The notes under the pieces: model-generated
What the model was told of the DNA's origin: nothing
What the model saw: only the letters and a program-made list of their open reading frames with translations
Databases searched by the model: none
Source of the DNA: Nocardioides sp. IC4_145
GTDB lineage: Bacteria; Actinomycetota; Actinomycetes; Propionibacteriales; Nocardioidaceae
DNA length: 40,178 nt
NCBI RefSeq assembly: GCF_011250565.1
Contig: NZ_JAANMS010000044.1
Span: 1 to 40,178, forward strand
Direction of reading: 5' to 3'
Program-made: the position numbers and the translations under genes
Shown here: piece by piece, positions 1 through 7,991 of the stretch
Position numbering within the stretch: the stretch's first letter is position 1
How the letters are laid out: the number at the start of each line of letters is the position of its first letter

Positions 1-888
1 TCGCGGGAGCCACTCGTGGGTGACGTGGTCGACGATGTGCTGCCCGGCGGGGGCCTCGATCCGGACGACGCCGGCGGGGACGGTGCCGTCGCGCAGCGCG
101 TTGAAGACCTCCCACTCGCGCCGCTTGCGCTTGTTGCGCCAGGACGTGGCGAACGACGCCGGGTCGGTCCAGTGGGCGAACTCGTCGCCGTCGAGGTACT
201 TGAGCTCCACGCACAGCCCGAACGGCAGCCCGATCGACCGGACGTCCTCCGGCGTCGTGCGGATCTCCCACTCGAAGGCCTTGGTGTAGACGAAGTCCGG
301 GCCGATCGGGAAGCCCCACTCCTCGGCGTTGCGGAGGCCGAGGTCGAGGTAGCCGAGGGAGTCGGAGGCGAGGAACAGCGGGTGCCGCGGCACCCGCACG
401 ATCGTCTGCACGTCGCCGACCTGCCAGCCGAGGTCGGCGATGGACACCTCGCCCTCGGTGGTCAGGACCATGTCGCCGTCCCACTTCCACGAGTAGCGGG
501 TGCCGACCTGCGCGAAGCACCAGTTGTAGAAGTACGACAGCGAGTGCACCGACAGCTCGTGCACGGCGAGGTGCTCGGCGCCGGCGCGCGCGACGGCGAA
601 GGGGTACGACGTGAGCGTGAGCTTGTCGGGACGTCCGTGCCGCTCGGCGGTCTCGCGCACGACGTCGGGCGTGCCGTCGGTGGAGCCGTTGTCGACGACG
701 AGCACGTGGTCGCAGGCGCGCAGCAGCGGCGGCAGGACGAACGGCAGCGAGGGCGCCTCGTCCTTGACCCGCAGCACGGCGGTGGTGCCGGGGCGCAGCC
801 CCTCGGGCCGGGCCCAGGGCCAGGTGATGTCGTAGTCGGTGTGGCCCTCGAGGTTGGTCAGGCCGGTGCGGCCGAGGTGCGCAGTCAC
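1..888 (-). CDS. Glycosyltransferase family 2 protein, partial (C-terminus off the window)
   Basis: This frame is open from a GTG at 888-886 to the left edge, giving 296 codons with no stop, so the C-terminus is missing. The protein carries the GT-A nucleotide-sugar signature VVDNGSTDGT at residues 64-73 and a DxD-type metal site in KWDGDM at 135-140, so it should transfer a sugar from a nucleotide-sugar donor. I see no signal peptide or membrane segment in the visible part. Its start overlaps the stop of the upstream sulfotransferase in a GTGA, so the two are translationally coupled and probably work on one surface glycan. Acceptor and sugar cannot be told from sequence. The family call is firm and the specificity unknown. 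Confidence 0.85.
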   Translation of the reverse strand, partial: MTAHLGRTGLTNLEGHTDYDITWPWARPEGLRPGTTAVLRVKDEAPSLPFVLPPLLRACDHVLVVDNGSTDGTPDVVRETAERHGRPDKLTLTSYPFAVARAGAEHLAVHELSVHSLSYFYNWCFAQVGTRYSWKWDGDMVLTTEGEVSIADLGWQVGDVQTIVRVPRHPLFLASDSLGYLDLGLRNAEEWGFPIGPDFVYTKAFEWEIRTTPEDVRSIGLPFGLCVELKYLDGDEFAHWTDPASFATSWRNKRKRREWEVFNALRDGTVPAGVVRIEAPAGQHIVDHVTHEWLPR

Positions 889-2045
889 GGGCGCGTCTTG
901 CCGACGGCCTTGCGCAGGCCGCGGCGGACCGACGGCGGGATGGCGGCGCGCAGGCCGTGCGGGATGCGGTCGGCGAGGTCACCGGCCGGCGCGGCGGGAG
1001 CGGCCGCGGCCGGGCCACCACCGGGGCGACCGGCGTTCGGGCGGCCCTTGAGCTCGCGGCGCACGGCCTGCTCGGCGGCGACCACCGAGGACCGCGAGAT
1101 CGCCTCGGACTCCTCGTAGAGCTCGACGTACGCCTCGCGCAGCTGGTCGAGGTTGTGGTGCACGTCGGGGGTGTCGCCGCCGGGGTCGGCGAGCTTGTTG
1201 AGCTCGGCCCAGGTGTCGGCGGTGAGGTCGTGCAGCCGCTTCGGCAGGCCGAGGTCCTCCAGCGACTGGGTGACGCGGCGCAGGGAGGGGTCGACGAAGC
1301 GGTGGCCGTCGCGGATCTGCTCGCTGCGCGCGTGGAGGACGTGCTGCAGGCCGAGCGTCTCGCCGGCGTGCATGCAGGTCTTGGTCCAGTCGTCGAGCAG
1401 GTCGGCGTACCGCACGAAGACCCGCGCGCTGCCGTCGCCGCCCTCGATCGAGCCGCGGGTGGCGCGCTCGGTGTGGAGCAACATGTTCAGCCACGAGGCC
1501 GCGAGGTGGGCCGAGCCGAGGCGGTTCTTGTAGTAGGTCTGCTTGCTGCCGACGACCTCGGCCGGCGGCCGGAGCATCGTGGCGAAGACGGGGGTGGCGC
1601 CGGTGCGGACGGCCGCGACGCGCCACAGGGAGAGGAACCACGCCAGGCGCGGGTCCTTGACGACGAGCTCGCTGCTGACCGCGAAGTGCGACTCGAGCCA
1701 CTCGGCGGTGGTGATCCGCTCCTTCTCGCGGGTGGAGACCCGGCCGGTCTCGAACCACGCGTCGGGTCGCGAGTCGCTGACCTGGACGCCGGCCTCCTTC
1801 AGGAGGCGGTCGTGGTGCTCGACGGCCCAGGCCGGCTCACCGAAGCCCTTGGGGTTGGTCTCGTCGGCGACCACCTCGGGCTGCGGCACGTGCAGGCCGA
1901 GGATCTGCATCAGCCCGGCCATCGTGCTGGTGCCGCTGCGCCCGGCGCCGGCGACGAAGAGCACCTTGCGGGGGTAGTCGGCGGGGTCGACGGCGGACGG
2001 GTCCGCAGGCTGCTGTGCGGAGGGGACGGCGTCGGGGGCACTCAC
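885..2045 (-). CDS. Sulfotransferase family protein
   Basis: The protein has 386 residues with a GTG start. A P-loop-like PAPS-binding motif, VAGAGRSGTST, lies at residues 31-41 right after a short polar N-terminus, as in cytosolic sulfotransferase-like proteins (family knowledge). It should move sulfate from PAPS to a hydroxyl or amino group of a glycan or lipid. No membrane segment is evident; the tail is Pro/Ala-rich and then basic. It overlaps the next glycosyltransferase by four bases and is divergent from another, so a sulfated surface polysaccharide or glycolipid is a reasonable inference. The start has no clear ribosome binding site but has TAGGCT eight bases upstream, so the mRNA may be leaderless. 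Confidence 0.8.
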   Translation of the reverse strand: MSAPDAVPSAQQPADPSAVDPADYPRKVLFVAGAGRSGTSTMAGLMQILGLHVPQPEVVADETNPKGFGEPAWAVEHHDRLLKEAGVQVSDSRPDAWFETGRVSTREKERITTAEWLESHFAVSSELVVKDPRLAWFLSLWRVAAVRTGATPVFATMLRPPAEVVGSKQTYYKNRLGSAHLAASWLNMLLHTERATRGSIEGGDGSARVFVRYADLLDDWTKTCMHAGETLGLQHVLHARSEQIRDGHRFVDPSLRRVTQSLEDLGLPKRLHDLTADTWAELNKLADPGGDTPDVHHNLDQLREAYVELYEESEAISRSSVVAAEQAVRRELKGRPNAGRPGGGPAAAAPAAPAGDLADRIPHGLRAAIPPSVRRGLRKAVGKTRP

Positions 2046-2053
2046 GACCAGGG

Positions 2054-2059
2054 AGCCTA
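2054..2059 (-). promoter_or_regulatory. Candidate leaderless -10 box for the sulfotransferase
   Basis: The minus strand reads TAGGCT, eight bases before the GTG at 2045, with no Shine-Dalgarno sequence between. It lies in the 34-base divergent gap, back to back with the promoter of the glycosyltransferase at 2080. Confidence 0.45.
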
Positions 2060-2067
2060 TCGCTCAC

Positions 2068-2073
2068 TACTGT
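2068..2073 (+). promoter_or_regulatory. Candidate leaderless -10 box for the glycosyltransferase at 2080
   Basis: TACTGT is followed by six bases and then the ATG at 2080. No Shine-Dalgarno sequence fits in the gap, so transcription probably begins at or next to the start codon. Confidence 0.5.
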
Positions 2074-2079
2074 CGGCCC

Positions 2080-3210
2080 ATGCAGCTGCGACCGTGGGCC
2101 CGGCGCCGGCCAGGGCGCCGGACGCGGGTGAGCGTCGTGGTCCCGGTGTACGACGTCGAGCAGTACCTCGCGGAGTGCCTCGACAGCGTGCTGGCGCAGG
2201 CCTCACGGCAGCTCGAGCTCGAGGTCCTCGTCGTCGACGACGGCTCGCCGGACGGCTCGGGCGCGATCGCGGACGAGTACGCCGCCCGGGACCCGCGGGT
2301 GCGGGTCGTCCACACCGAGAACCGGGGCCTGGGCGCGGCCCGCAACGAGGGGCTGCGGCACGTCACCGGGGAGGTCCTGGCGTTCGCGGACTCCGACGAC
2401 GTCGTGCCGCCCGGTGCGTACGCCGTGCTGCTGGGGCAGCTGGCGCGCACGGGCAGCGACCTGGTGACCGGCTCGGTCGCGCGCTGGGAGGACGGCGGGC
2501 TGGCCGAGCCACCGTGGATGCGCCGGCTGCACGCGCAACGCGGCGCGTCCACCATCGAGGAGCACCCCGAGCTCCTGGGCGACGTCTTCGCGTGGAACAA
2601 GCTCTACCGCCGCGACTTCTGGGAGTCCGCGGGGCTGTCCTGGCCGGAGGGCGTGCGCTACGAGGACCAGCCGACGACGACCGAGGCGTTCCTGCGGGCG
2701 CGGCGGTTCGCGGTCGTGCCGGAGGTGGTCTACCACTGGCGGATCCGCCACGACGGCAGCTCCATCACCCAGCAGCGCTCGTCGCTGACCGACCTGCGCG
2801 ACCGGTGGACCACCAAGCGGATGGCGCTGGTCAGCGTCGAGGCGCACGGCTCGGCCGAGGTGCTCCGGGTCTTCCGCGACCGGGTCCTGGCCGGGGACCT
2901 GCACCGCTACTTCGACGAGCTGCCCGGCTGCCCCGACGACTGGTGGGAGCTGCTGCACGCCGGCGTCGTCGAGCTGTGGGGCGACCGGTCGCTCACGCAC
3001 TCCGGGCTGACGCCGGCGTACCGCCTCGTGGGGTGGCTGGTCGAGCAGGGCCGCCGCGAGGACGCGGCCGCCGTCGTCGAGCACGTCCGCGCCCACCGCG
3101 GGCCGCTCCCCCGCGTCCGGACAGCAGCAGGGCCGCGGATCGACGTGCCGGTCATCGACCTGGACACCGTCGCACCCGCGGCCCTGGAGCTGCGACCGCA
3201 CGAGGTCTAG
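2080..3210 (+). CDS. Glycosyltransferase family 2 protein
   Basis: This is a 376-residue GT-A glycosyltransferase. After a basic N-terminus, SVVVPVYDVEQYL starts the nucleotide-binding fold near residue 18, VVDDGSPDGSG follows at 51-61 and the metal-binding ADSDD at 103-107. The first half resembles processive and capsule-type GT2 enzymes; the C-terminal half carries YEDQPTTTEAFL, a typical acceptor-side motif of WcaA/EpsJ-like proteins. No membrane helices are seen, so it probably acts at the inner membrane face. It is divergent from the sulfotransferase across 34 bases, which suggests a shared surface-glycan function. The sugar transferred is unknown. Confidence 0.85.
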   Translation: MQLRPWARRRPGRRTRVSVVVPVYDVEQYLAECLDSVLAQASRQLELEVLVVDDGSPDGSGAIADEYAARDPRVRVVHTENRGLGAARNEGLRHVTGEVLAFADSDDVVPPGAYAVLLGQLARTGSDLVTGSVARWEDGGLAEPPWMRRLHAQRGASTIEEHPELLGDVFAWNKLYRRDFWESAGLSWPEGVRYEDQPTTTEAFLRARRFAVVPEVVYHWRIRHDGSSITQQRSSLTDLRDRWTTKRMALVSVEAHGSAEVLRVFRDRVLAGDLHRYFDELPGCPDDWWELLHAGVVELWGDRSLTHSGLTPAYRLVGWLVEQGRREDAAAVVEHVRAHRGPLPRVRTAAGPRIDVPVIDLDTVAPAALELRPHEV

Positions 3211-3217
3211 GGCCGGG

Positions 3218-4165
3218 TCAGAGCAGGCCCTCCTGCTCGAGGAAGTCGCGGGCGACGTCCTCGGGCTTCTCCCGGTCCACCGCGACGCGGCCGTTGAGCT
3301 CGGTCAGGTTCTCGGTGGTCAGCGCGTCCATCAGGCCCTCGAGCAGGTCCTCGACGTCCGGGTGCTGCTCGAGGAAGTCGGTGGCGACGGCAGGCACGAG
3401 GTTCTGCGCCGGCTGGATCTGCTTGTCGTCCTCGAGGACCACGAGGCCCTGCGACTCCAGCGTGCCGTCGGTGGTGCTGGTCAGGCCGAGCTGGGACTCG
3501 CCGTCGAGCACCGACTGGTAGGTCTGGTCGCTGGCGAACCCCAGCGGCAGGACCTTGGTGACGTCGATGCCGTACTCGTCGACCAGGCCGCCCTCGCAGT
3601 CCAGCCGGCCCTCGCAGTCGGGGGCCGCCGCGAGCACGACCGACTCGCCCTCGAGGTCGGAGAGCTTCGAGACGCCGTTCTCGTCGGCGTACTCCTGGGT
3701 CACGAAGAAGGCGTTGGTGTCGGTCGCCTCCGAGACGTCGAGCAGCGTGATGCCGGCGGCGTCGAGGAGGTCCTCGCCCTGCTCGGCCAGCTCCTCGCCG
3801 TCGCCGGCGGTGAACGGCTCGGCCCGGTCGCCCAGCTTCCGAGCGTTGAGCTCGTTGACGATGCCGCCGACGTACTCCGGCACGACGTCGATGTCGCCCG
3901 GGAACGTCTCGATGTAGACGCTGCGGGAGTCCACTAGCCTGACGGTCGGCTCGTAGCCGGCGTCGGCGAGGAGCTGCTCGTACATCGAGGCGACCAGTGT
4001 CGCCTCGGGGAAGTTCTGGCCGGAGATGCTGACCGGCCCGCCGGCGGTGGCCGCCGGGGTCGAGTCGTCGTCGGCGGTGGTGTCGTCGAGGTCGTCGCCG
4101 GCACAGCCGGCGAGGAGGAGCGATCCCGCCGCGAGCGCGGCGGCGAGGGTGCGTCGTACCTGCAT
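3218..4165 (-). CDS. Glycine betaine/choline-type substrate-binding lipoprotein
   Basis: The 315-residue protein starts with a basic n-region, a hydrophobic stretch and the lipobox LLAGC (Cys21), so it should be a membrane-anchored lipoprotein. The mature part matches the OpuAC/ProX family: ISGQNFPEATLVASMYEQLL near the front, then DIDVVPEYVGG and later TSTTDGTLESQGLVVLEDD. It captures quaternary amines or another osmoprotectant for the two permeases upstream. The ATG at 4165 is preceded by AGAAGGA nine bases away, a good ribosome site. It is last in the permease-permease-binding protein unit, 59 bases after the second permease. The exact ligand is not readable; the aromatic cage would need structural alignment. 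Confidence 0.88.
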   Translation of the reverse strand: MQVRRTLAAALAAGSLLLAGCAGDDLDDTTADDDSTPAATAGGPVSISGQNFPEATLVASMYEQLLADAGYEPTVRLVDSRSVYIETFPGDIDVVPEYVGGIVNELNARKLGDRAEPFTAGDGEELAEQGEDLLDAAGITLLDVSEATDTNAFFVTQEYADENGVSKLSDLEGESVVLAAAPDCEGRLDCEGGLVDEYGIDVTKVLPLGFASDQTYQSVLDGESQLGLTSTTDGTLESQGLVVLEDDKQIQPAQNLVPAVATDFLEQHPDVEDLLEGLMDALTTENLTELNGRVAVDREKPEDVARDFLEQEGLL

Positions 4166-4224
4166 GGCTGTGCGTCCTTCTGTGTCCCGCGGCTCTGCTC
4201 ACCGCGCGTGTCCGGAGAAGCGGG

Positions 4225-4953
4225 TCACCCGACTGGGTGAAGGCCCGTCGACACAGTAGCCAGGGGGTCCCGACGTTCCCGGGTGGCGAGGCGCTGCGCC
4301 CCGGCGGCGAGCAGCTCGAGGAGGAGCGCGACGACGGCGACGACGACGGCGCCGGCGATGCCCTGGCCGTACTGGCTGCGGTAGAAGCCGTCGGTGATCA
4401 CGCGCCCCAGCCCGGGCCCGGCCACGAGCGCCGCGATGGTGGCGGTCGCCCAGACCTGCACGAGCGCGAGGCGTACGCCGGAGGCCACCAGCGGCAGCGC
4501 GAGGGGCAGCTCGACCCGCCAGAACCGTTGGGCGCCGGTCATCCCCATCCCGTCGGCCGCCTCGCGGACGTCCGCCGGGACCTCCCGGACCGCGACGTAG
4601 CCGTTGGTGATGATCGGCGGCAGCGCGAAGAGCGTGAGCGCCAGCAGCGTCGCGACCCCGGCCCGGCCGTACGGACCGAACGAGTCGGTGCCGGGCCAGC
4701 CCAGCGTCACCAGCACCGCGAGGAGCGCGAAGGTCGGCACGGCCCGGCCCACGTTGGAGATGTTCACCGCGAGGAAGCCGCCGCGGCCGAGGTGGCCCAG
4801 GCCGAGCGCGACCGGCAGGCCGACGACGAGCGCGAGCAGCAGGGCGGTGAAGGTCAGCAGCAGCTGCTGGACCAGCAGCTCCAGCATCCCGCCCTCGCCG
4901 GTCCAGCTGCCGGCGGCGAGCAGGAAGTCCCAGGCGTCCTGGAGCACCCTCAT
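4225..4953 (-). CDS. Osmoprotectant ABC transporter permease (OpuC/ProW type), second
   Basis: This is a 242-residue integral membrane protein with about five to six hydrophobic segments. The cytoplasmic coupling (EAA) loop is visible as REAADGMGMTGAQRFWRVEL, followed by PLALP. I chose the ATG at 4953 because it overlaps the stop of the upstream permease in ATGA; a longer reading frame from 5061 runs through Arg/His-rich sequence lying inside that gene. Together with the other permease it forms the channel for osmoprotectant uptake, driven by the ATPase encoded divergently at 5692. A perfect 6-base-arm hairpin with a 4-base loop covers the stop codon (4225-4240) and may limit read-through to the lipoprotein gene. 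Confidence 0.9.
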   Translation of the reverse strand: MRVLQDAWDFLLAAGSWTGEGGMLELLVQQLLLTFTALLLALVVGLPVALGLGHLGRGGFLAVNISNVGRAVPTFALLAVLVTLGWPGTDSFGPYGRAGVATLLALTLFALPPIITNGYVAVREVPADVREAADGMGMTGAQRFWRVELPLALPLVASGVRLALVQVWATATIAALVAGPGLGRVITDGFYRSQYGQGIAGAVVVAVVALLLELLAAGAQRLATRERRDPLATVSTGLHPVG

Positions 4954-5693
4954 GCAGCAGCCCTCCCCGTGCGCGTGGTGCGGCCCGCCCGGGTCCACGG
5001 CGTCAGCAGGCGCTCGGCGAGCACGATGAGCGCGTCGAGGACGAACGCGATGACCACGCACAGCACCGCGGCGGTCAGCAGCTCGGCGCGGAAGTTGGTG
5101 GTGACGCCGTCCCGGATCAGGTTCCCGAGCCCGCCGTACGACACCAGCGAACCGACGGTCGTCAGGGCCACCGTCGAGACGGTCGCGACCCGCAGTCCGG
5201 CCATCACCACCGGCAGGGCGAGAGGCATCTCGACGCGCAGGAGGAGCCGGCCGGCGCCGTACCCCAGGCCGCGCGCGGACTCCCGGACGTCGTCGGGGAC
5301 CGAGCGCAGCCCCTCGAGGAACGCGCGGACCAGCACCGTCAGCGCGTAGAGCGCCAAGCCGATGACGACGGTGGTCATCGTCAGGCCGGTGAACGGCACG
5401 AGCAGCGGGAAGAGCGCGATCGACGGCACCGTGTAGAGCCCCGTGCTGAGCCCCAGCACCGAGGACTCCAGCCGCGGCAGCCGCCGTGCGAGCAGCGCCA
5501 GCGGCACCGCCAGCGCGACGCCGAGCGCGACGGCCAGCACGGTGATCAACAGGTGCTGGCTGGTGGCGTCGAGGATCTCCTCGCGCCGGTCACGGACGTA
5601 GTCGAGGCAGAACCACTCGTTGGTGAGCCGGCTGTAGCAGCTCGGCTCGGCTGCGGGCGCGGGTGCGGCCGCCGCCAGTACTGTCACGCGCAT
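4950..5693 (-). CDS. Osmoprotectant ABC transporter permease (OpuC/ProW type), first
   Basis: This membrane permease has 247 residues from the ATG at 5693. A short polar N-terminus containing CYSRLTNEWFCLDYV precedes the first helix, as is usual for OpuCB-like proteins, and the coupling loop reads RESARGLGYGAGRLLLRVEM. The start is uncertain: the ATG at 5693-5691 overlaps the ATG of the divergent ATPase on the palindrome CATG, and a GTG two codons later (5687) lies eight bases after a TAGCGT hexamer, so a leaderless start there is equally possible. A reading frame extending to 5750 is unlikely because it would run into the ATPase gene. It is translationally coupled to the second permease. Confidence 0.88.
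   Translation of the reverse strand: MRVTVLAAAAPAPAAEPSCYSRLTNEWFCLDYVRDRREEILDATSQHLLITVLAVALGVALAVPLALLARRLPRLESSVLGLSTGLYTVPSIALFPLLVPFTGLTMTTVVIGLALYALTVLVRAFLEGLRSVPDDVRESARGLGYGAGRLLLRVEMPLALPVVMAGLRVATVSTVALTTVGSLVSYGGLGNLIRDGVTTNFRAELLTAAVLCVVIAFVLDALIVLAERLLTPWTRAGRTTRTGRAAA
5679..5684 (+). promoter_or_regulatory. Candidate leaderless -10 box for the Opu ATPase
   Basis: TACTGT is followed by seven bases and the ATG at 5692. It sits inside the N-terminal codons of the divergent permease gene. No convincing -35 is seen. Confidence 0.45.
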
Positions 5694-6687
5694 GGACGCT
5701 ACCGGCCCTGCGGGCGGGACCGCGATGATCCGGCTCTCGGGCGTCGGCAAGACCTACGGCGACGGGACGGTCGCCGTGCAGGCGCTCGACCTCGAGGTCG
5801 CCGCAGGGGAGCTGCTGTGCCTCGTCGGGCCCTCGGGCTGCGGCAAGTCGACGACGCTGAAGATGATCAACCGGCTCATCGAGCCCAGCACCGGCCGGAT
5901 CGAGATCGACGGGCGCGACGTCACCGCCGAGGACCCGGTGCGGCTGCGGCGCGGCATCGGCTACGTCATCCAGCAGGTCGGGCTCTTCCCGCACCAGAAG
6001 ATCGTCACCAACGTGATGACCGTGCCGCTGCTGTACGGCGAGTCGAAGGCGACCGCCCGCGCCCGGGCCACCGAGCTGATGGAGCTCGTCGGGCTCGACC
6101 CGGCGACGTACGCCGACCGCTACCCCCACCAGCTCTCCGGCGGCCAGCGGCAGCGTGTCGGCGTGGCCCGCGCGCTCGCCGCGAACCCGCCGGTGCTGCT
6201 CATGGACGAGCCGTTCGGTGCCGTCGACCCGGTGGTGCGGGTGCGGCTGCAGGACGAGTTCCTCCGGCTCCAGCGCGAGCTCGGCAAGACCGTCGTGCTC
6301 GTCACGCACGACATCGACGAGGCGGTGCGGATGGGCGACCGGGTCGCGGTGTTCGCCGCCGGTGGCCGGCTCGCGCAGCACGCGACGCCGGCCGAGCTGC
6401 TCGCCCGGCCCGCCGACGACTTCGTCGCGGACTTCGTCGGGTCCGAGCGGGGGCTGCGCCGGCTCTCGGTCACCCCGGTGGACCCCGCGCACCTCGAGCC
6501 GCTCGACGACGTGCGCCTCGGCGACCTCGGCGCCGCGGTCGAGGTCGGCGCCACCCTCGAGGAGGCCCTCGCCGCGATGCTGCGCAGCGACCACGGGATG
6601 GTCGGCGTCAAGCGGGGCCCGGTCTTCCTCGGCGTCCTCACCCCTGCCGGCGTCCACCGAGCCCTCCGCGCCTCCCTCGCCGGCTGA
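5692..6687 (+). CDS. Osmoprotectant ABC transporter ATP-binding protein (OpuCA/ProV type)
   Basis: The 331-residue ATPase has Walker A GPSGCGKST at residues 46-54, the signature LSGGQRQRV at 148-156 and Walker B VLLMDEP at 168-174 with a switch histidine in VTHDIDEA. The roughly 80-residue C-terminal part is shorter than a full CBS pair; MVGVKRGPVFLGVLTPAGV resembles one CBS half, which in this family senses ionic strength. It should energise the two divergent permeases. A downstream ATG at 5725 (MIRLSGVGKTYG) is an alternative start, but the first ATG has a leaderless-type TACTGT seven bases upstream. It ends facing the acetyltransferase gene, with an inverted-repeat element between them. 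Confidence 0.92.
   Translation: MDATGPAGGTAMIRLSGVGKTYGDGTVAVQALDLEVAAGELLCLVGPSGCGKSTTLKMINRLIEPSTGRIEIDGRDVTAEDPVRLRRGIGYVIQQVGLFPHQKIVTNVMTVPLLYGESKATARARATELMELVGLDPATYADRYPHQLSGGQRQRVGVARALAANPPVLLMDEPFGAVDPVVRVRLQDEFLRLQRELGKTVVLVTHDIDEAVRMGDRVAVFAAGGRLAQHATPAELLARPADDFVADFVGSERGLRRLSVTPVDPAHLEPLDDVRLGDLGAAVEVGATLEEALAAMLRSDHGMVGVKRGPVFLGVLTPAGVHRALRASLAG
5696..5701 (-). promoter_or_regulatory. Candidate -10 box for the Opu permease unit
   Basis: The minus strand reads TAGCGT. It is eight bases from the GTG at 5687 but only two from the ATG at 5693, so it would favour the GTG as a leaderless start. It lies within the first codons of the ATPase gene. Confidence 0.35.
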
Positions 6688-6749
6688 CCCGGCGGACCCG
6701 GCAGATCGGGCTCGGGTCGCGGGTCGGGGTCGGGGTCCGCGCGTCGACC

Positions 6750-6819
6750 ATCGTGCAATTGCGCGGAAGTCGACCGGTGGAAGCGCTCCCGCACGTCCAC
6801 AACCGCGCAATTGCGCGAT
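6750..6819. repeat. Nested inverted-repeat element, copy A (GCAATTGC arms)
   Basis: Two 17-base arms (6750-6766 and 6803-6819) are inverted repeats of each other with one mismatch, separated by 36 bases. Each arm is also nearly palindromic around GCAATTGC, and the right arm holds the perfect 14-base palindrome CGCGCAATTGCGCG at 6804-6817. The element lies between the 3' ends of two convergent genes, so it could serve as a bidirectional terminator or be a REP-like sequence. Short GGGTC direct repeats precede it at about 6714-6736. Confidence 0.7.
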
Positions 6820-6842
6820 CGTGGCCGGCCCGCGCCTGCCGG

Positions 6843-7928
6843 CTAGGCGACGGGGACGTCGCGGTGCCAGGACTCGGTGACGTACTTCGTGGCCCAGCCC
6901 ATGGAGGTGTAGAGACCGTCGGCCCCGGTGGAGGAGTCGGCGTCGACCTCGAGGCCCACGCGGTCGCGGCCGCGCTCGGCGGCGTCGGCGATGATCGTGC
7001 GCAGCAGGCCCTTGGCGACGCCGCGGCCGCGGGCGGCCTCGAGGACGCCGAGGTACTCGACGTACGACCCGTCCGGCCCGCCGCCGGAGCTCTCGGAGAC
7101 CGCACCGACGAGCGTGCCGACGGCGGTGCGGCCGCCGTCCTCCACGAGCTCGGCGAGCCACCAGTGGTCCCAGCGGTGGCCGGGGTCCTCGCGGAGCCGG
7201 TGGACGAACTCCTCGAAGGTCTCCTCGTGGTGGTTGAAGTGGTCGACGAAGGCGCCCTCGAGCACGTCGTGGACCTTGCGCAGGTCGTCGGCGTCAGGCA
7301 TCCCGCCGTCGGCGCGGCGCACACGCCGGAAGACGACGCCCTTGCCCTCCCACCGGGCCGGCGAGGGCACCAGCCGCGCCTCGTCGGCGGTCACCGGCCG
7401 GCTCATCTGCCACCAGGTGCGCACCCGCTCGAAGCCGGCATCGGCGAGCCACTTGTGCTGCCGCTCGTCGTCGGCGAAGGCGCCGGTGTCGATCTGCTGG
7501 CTCTCCAGCCCGCGGGCGGCGCCGAGCACCTTGGCCTGGCCGACGCCCCACTCGAAGAGCACGTCGGAGCAGGCCTTGGCGATCCGCTCGGGCAGGTCGC
7601 GCTCGACGACGTGCACGAAGAGCATCCGGCCGGCGGCGCGGTCGTGGGCGCTCGCCCAGGCGCGGATCTCGCCCTCGGCATCGCGGACGACGACGTTCTG
7701 GCGCATCCGCAGGCCGTGCTCGGAGACCTCGACGAGGACGTCGTCGACGCCGGCGCCGGCCCAGCCGCGGCCGTGCCGCTCGTGGGCGCGCAGCAGGTGC
7801 GTCAGCCGGGCGACGTCGAACCGGTCGGCCGGGTCGGGTGTCCCGACCTCCCACCCGCTCGGCAGCCCGGGCGCCTCGGCCACGAGCTCCTCGGGGTCGT
7901 TCTCGAACCGGGAGTCCTCAGGGATCAC
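6843..7928 (-). CDS. Tandem GNAT-family N-acetyltransferase
   Basis: About 361 residues form two GNAT-like halves. The C-terminal half is clearly catalytic in appearance: EYLGVLEAARGRGVAKGLL is the acetyl-CoA pyrophosphate loop (R/Q-x-x-G-x-G/A), followed by a GADGLYTSMGW segment typical of motif B. The N-terminal half is degenerate. This layout recalls mycothiol synthase and other double-GNAT proteins, but nothing in the context supports a mycothiol role, so the acceptor is unknown. A TTG at 7937 in the same frame is possible; I prefer the GTG at 7928 because GGGGAG lies only two bases from the TTG but eleven from the GTG. Neither spacing is ideal. Confidence 0.75.
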   Translation of the reverse strand: MIPEDSRFENDPEELVAEAPGLPSGWEVGTPDPADRFDVARLTHLLRAHERHGRGWAGAGVDDVLVEVSEHGLRMRQNVVVRDAEGEIRAWASAHDRAAGRMLFVHVVERDLPERIAKACSDVLFEWGVGQAKVLGAARGLESQQIDTGAFADDERQHKWLADAGFERVRTWWQMSRPVTADEARLVPSPARWEGKGVVFRRVRRADGGMPDADDLRKVHDVLEGAFVDHFNHHEETFEEFVHRLREDPGHRWDHWWLAELVEDGGRTAVGTLVGAVSESSGGGPDGSYVEYLGVLEAARGRGVAKGLLRTIIADAAERGRDRVGLEVDADSSTGADGLYTSMGWATKYVTESWHRDVPVA

Positions 7929-7991
7929 GAAGGACAAGTCTCCCCGGTGGCCGGGTCGGCAAACCCCCGCGGGGTACGCCGGGTGCCCGGC

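Noticed and set aside
957..3521. An 854-codon open frame on the plus strand
   Set aside because: It lies antisense to the sulfotransferase and in another frame of the glycosyltransferase, both of which have clear motifs.
6714..6736. GGGTC direct repeats after the Opu ATPase gene
   Set aside because: They are short, imperfect low-complexity repeats with no spacer regularity; not a CRISPR or iteron array.
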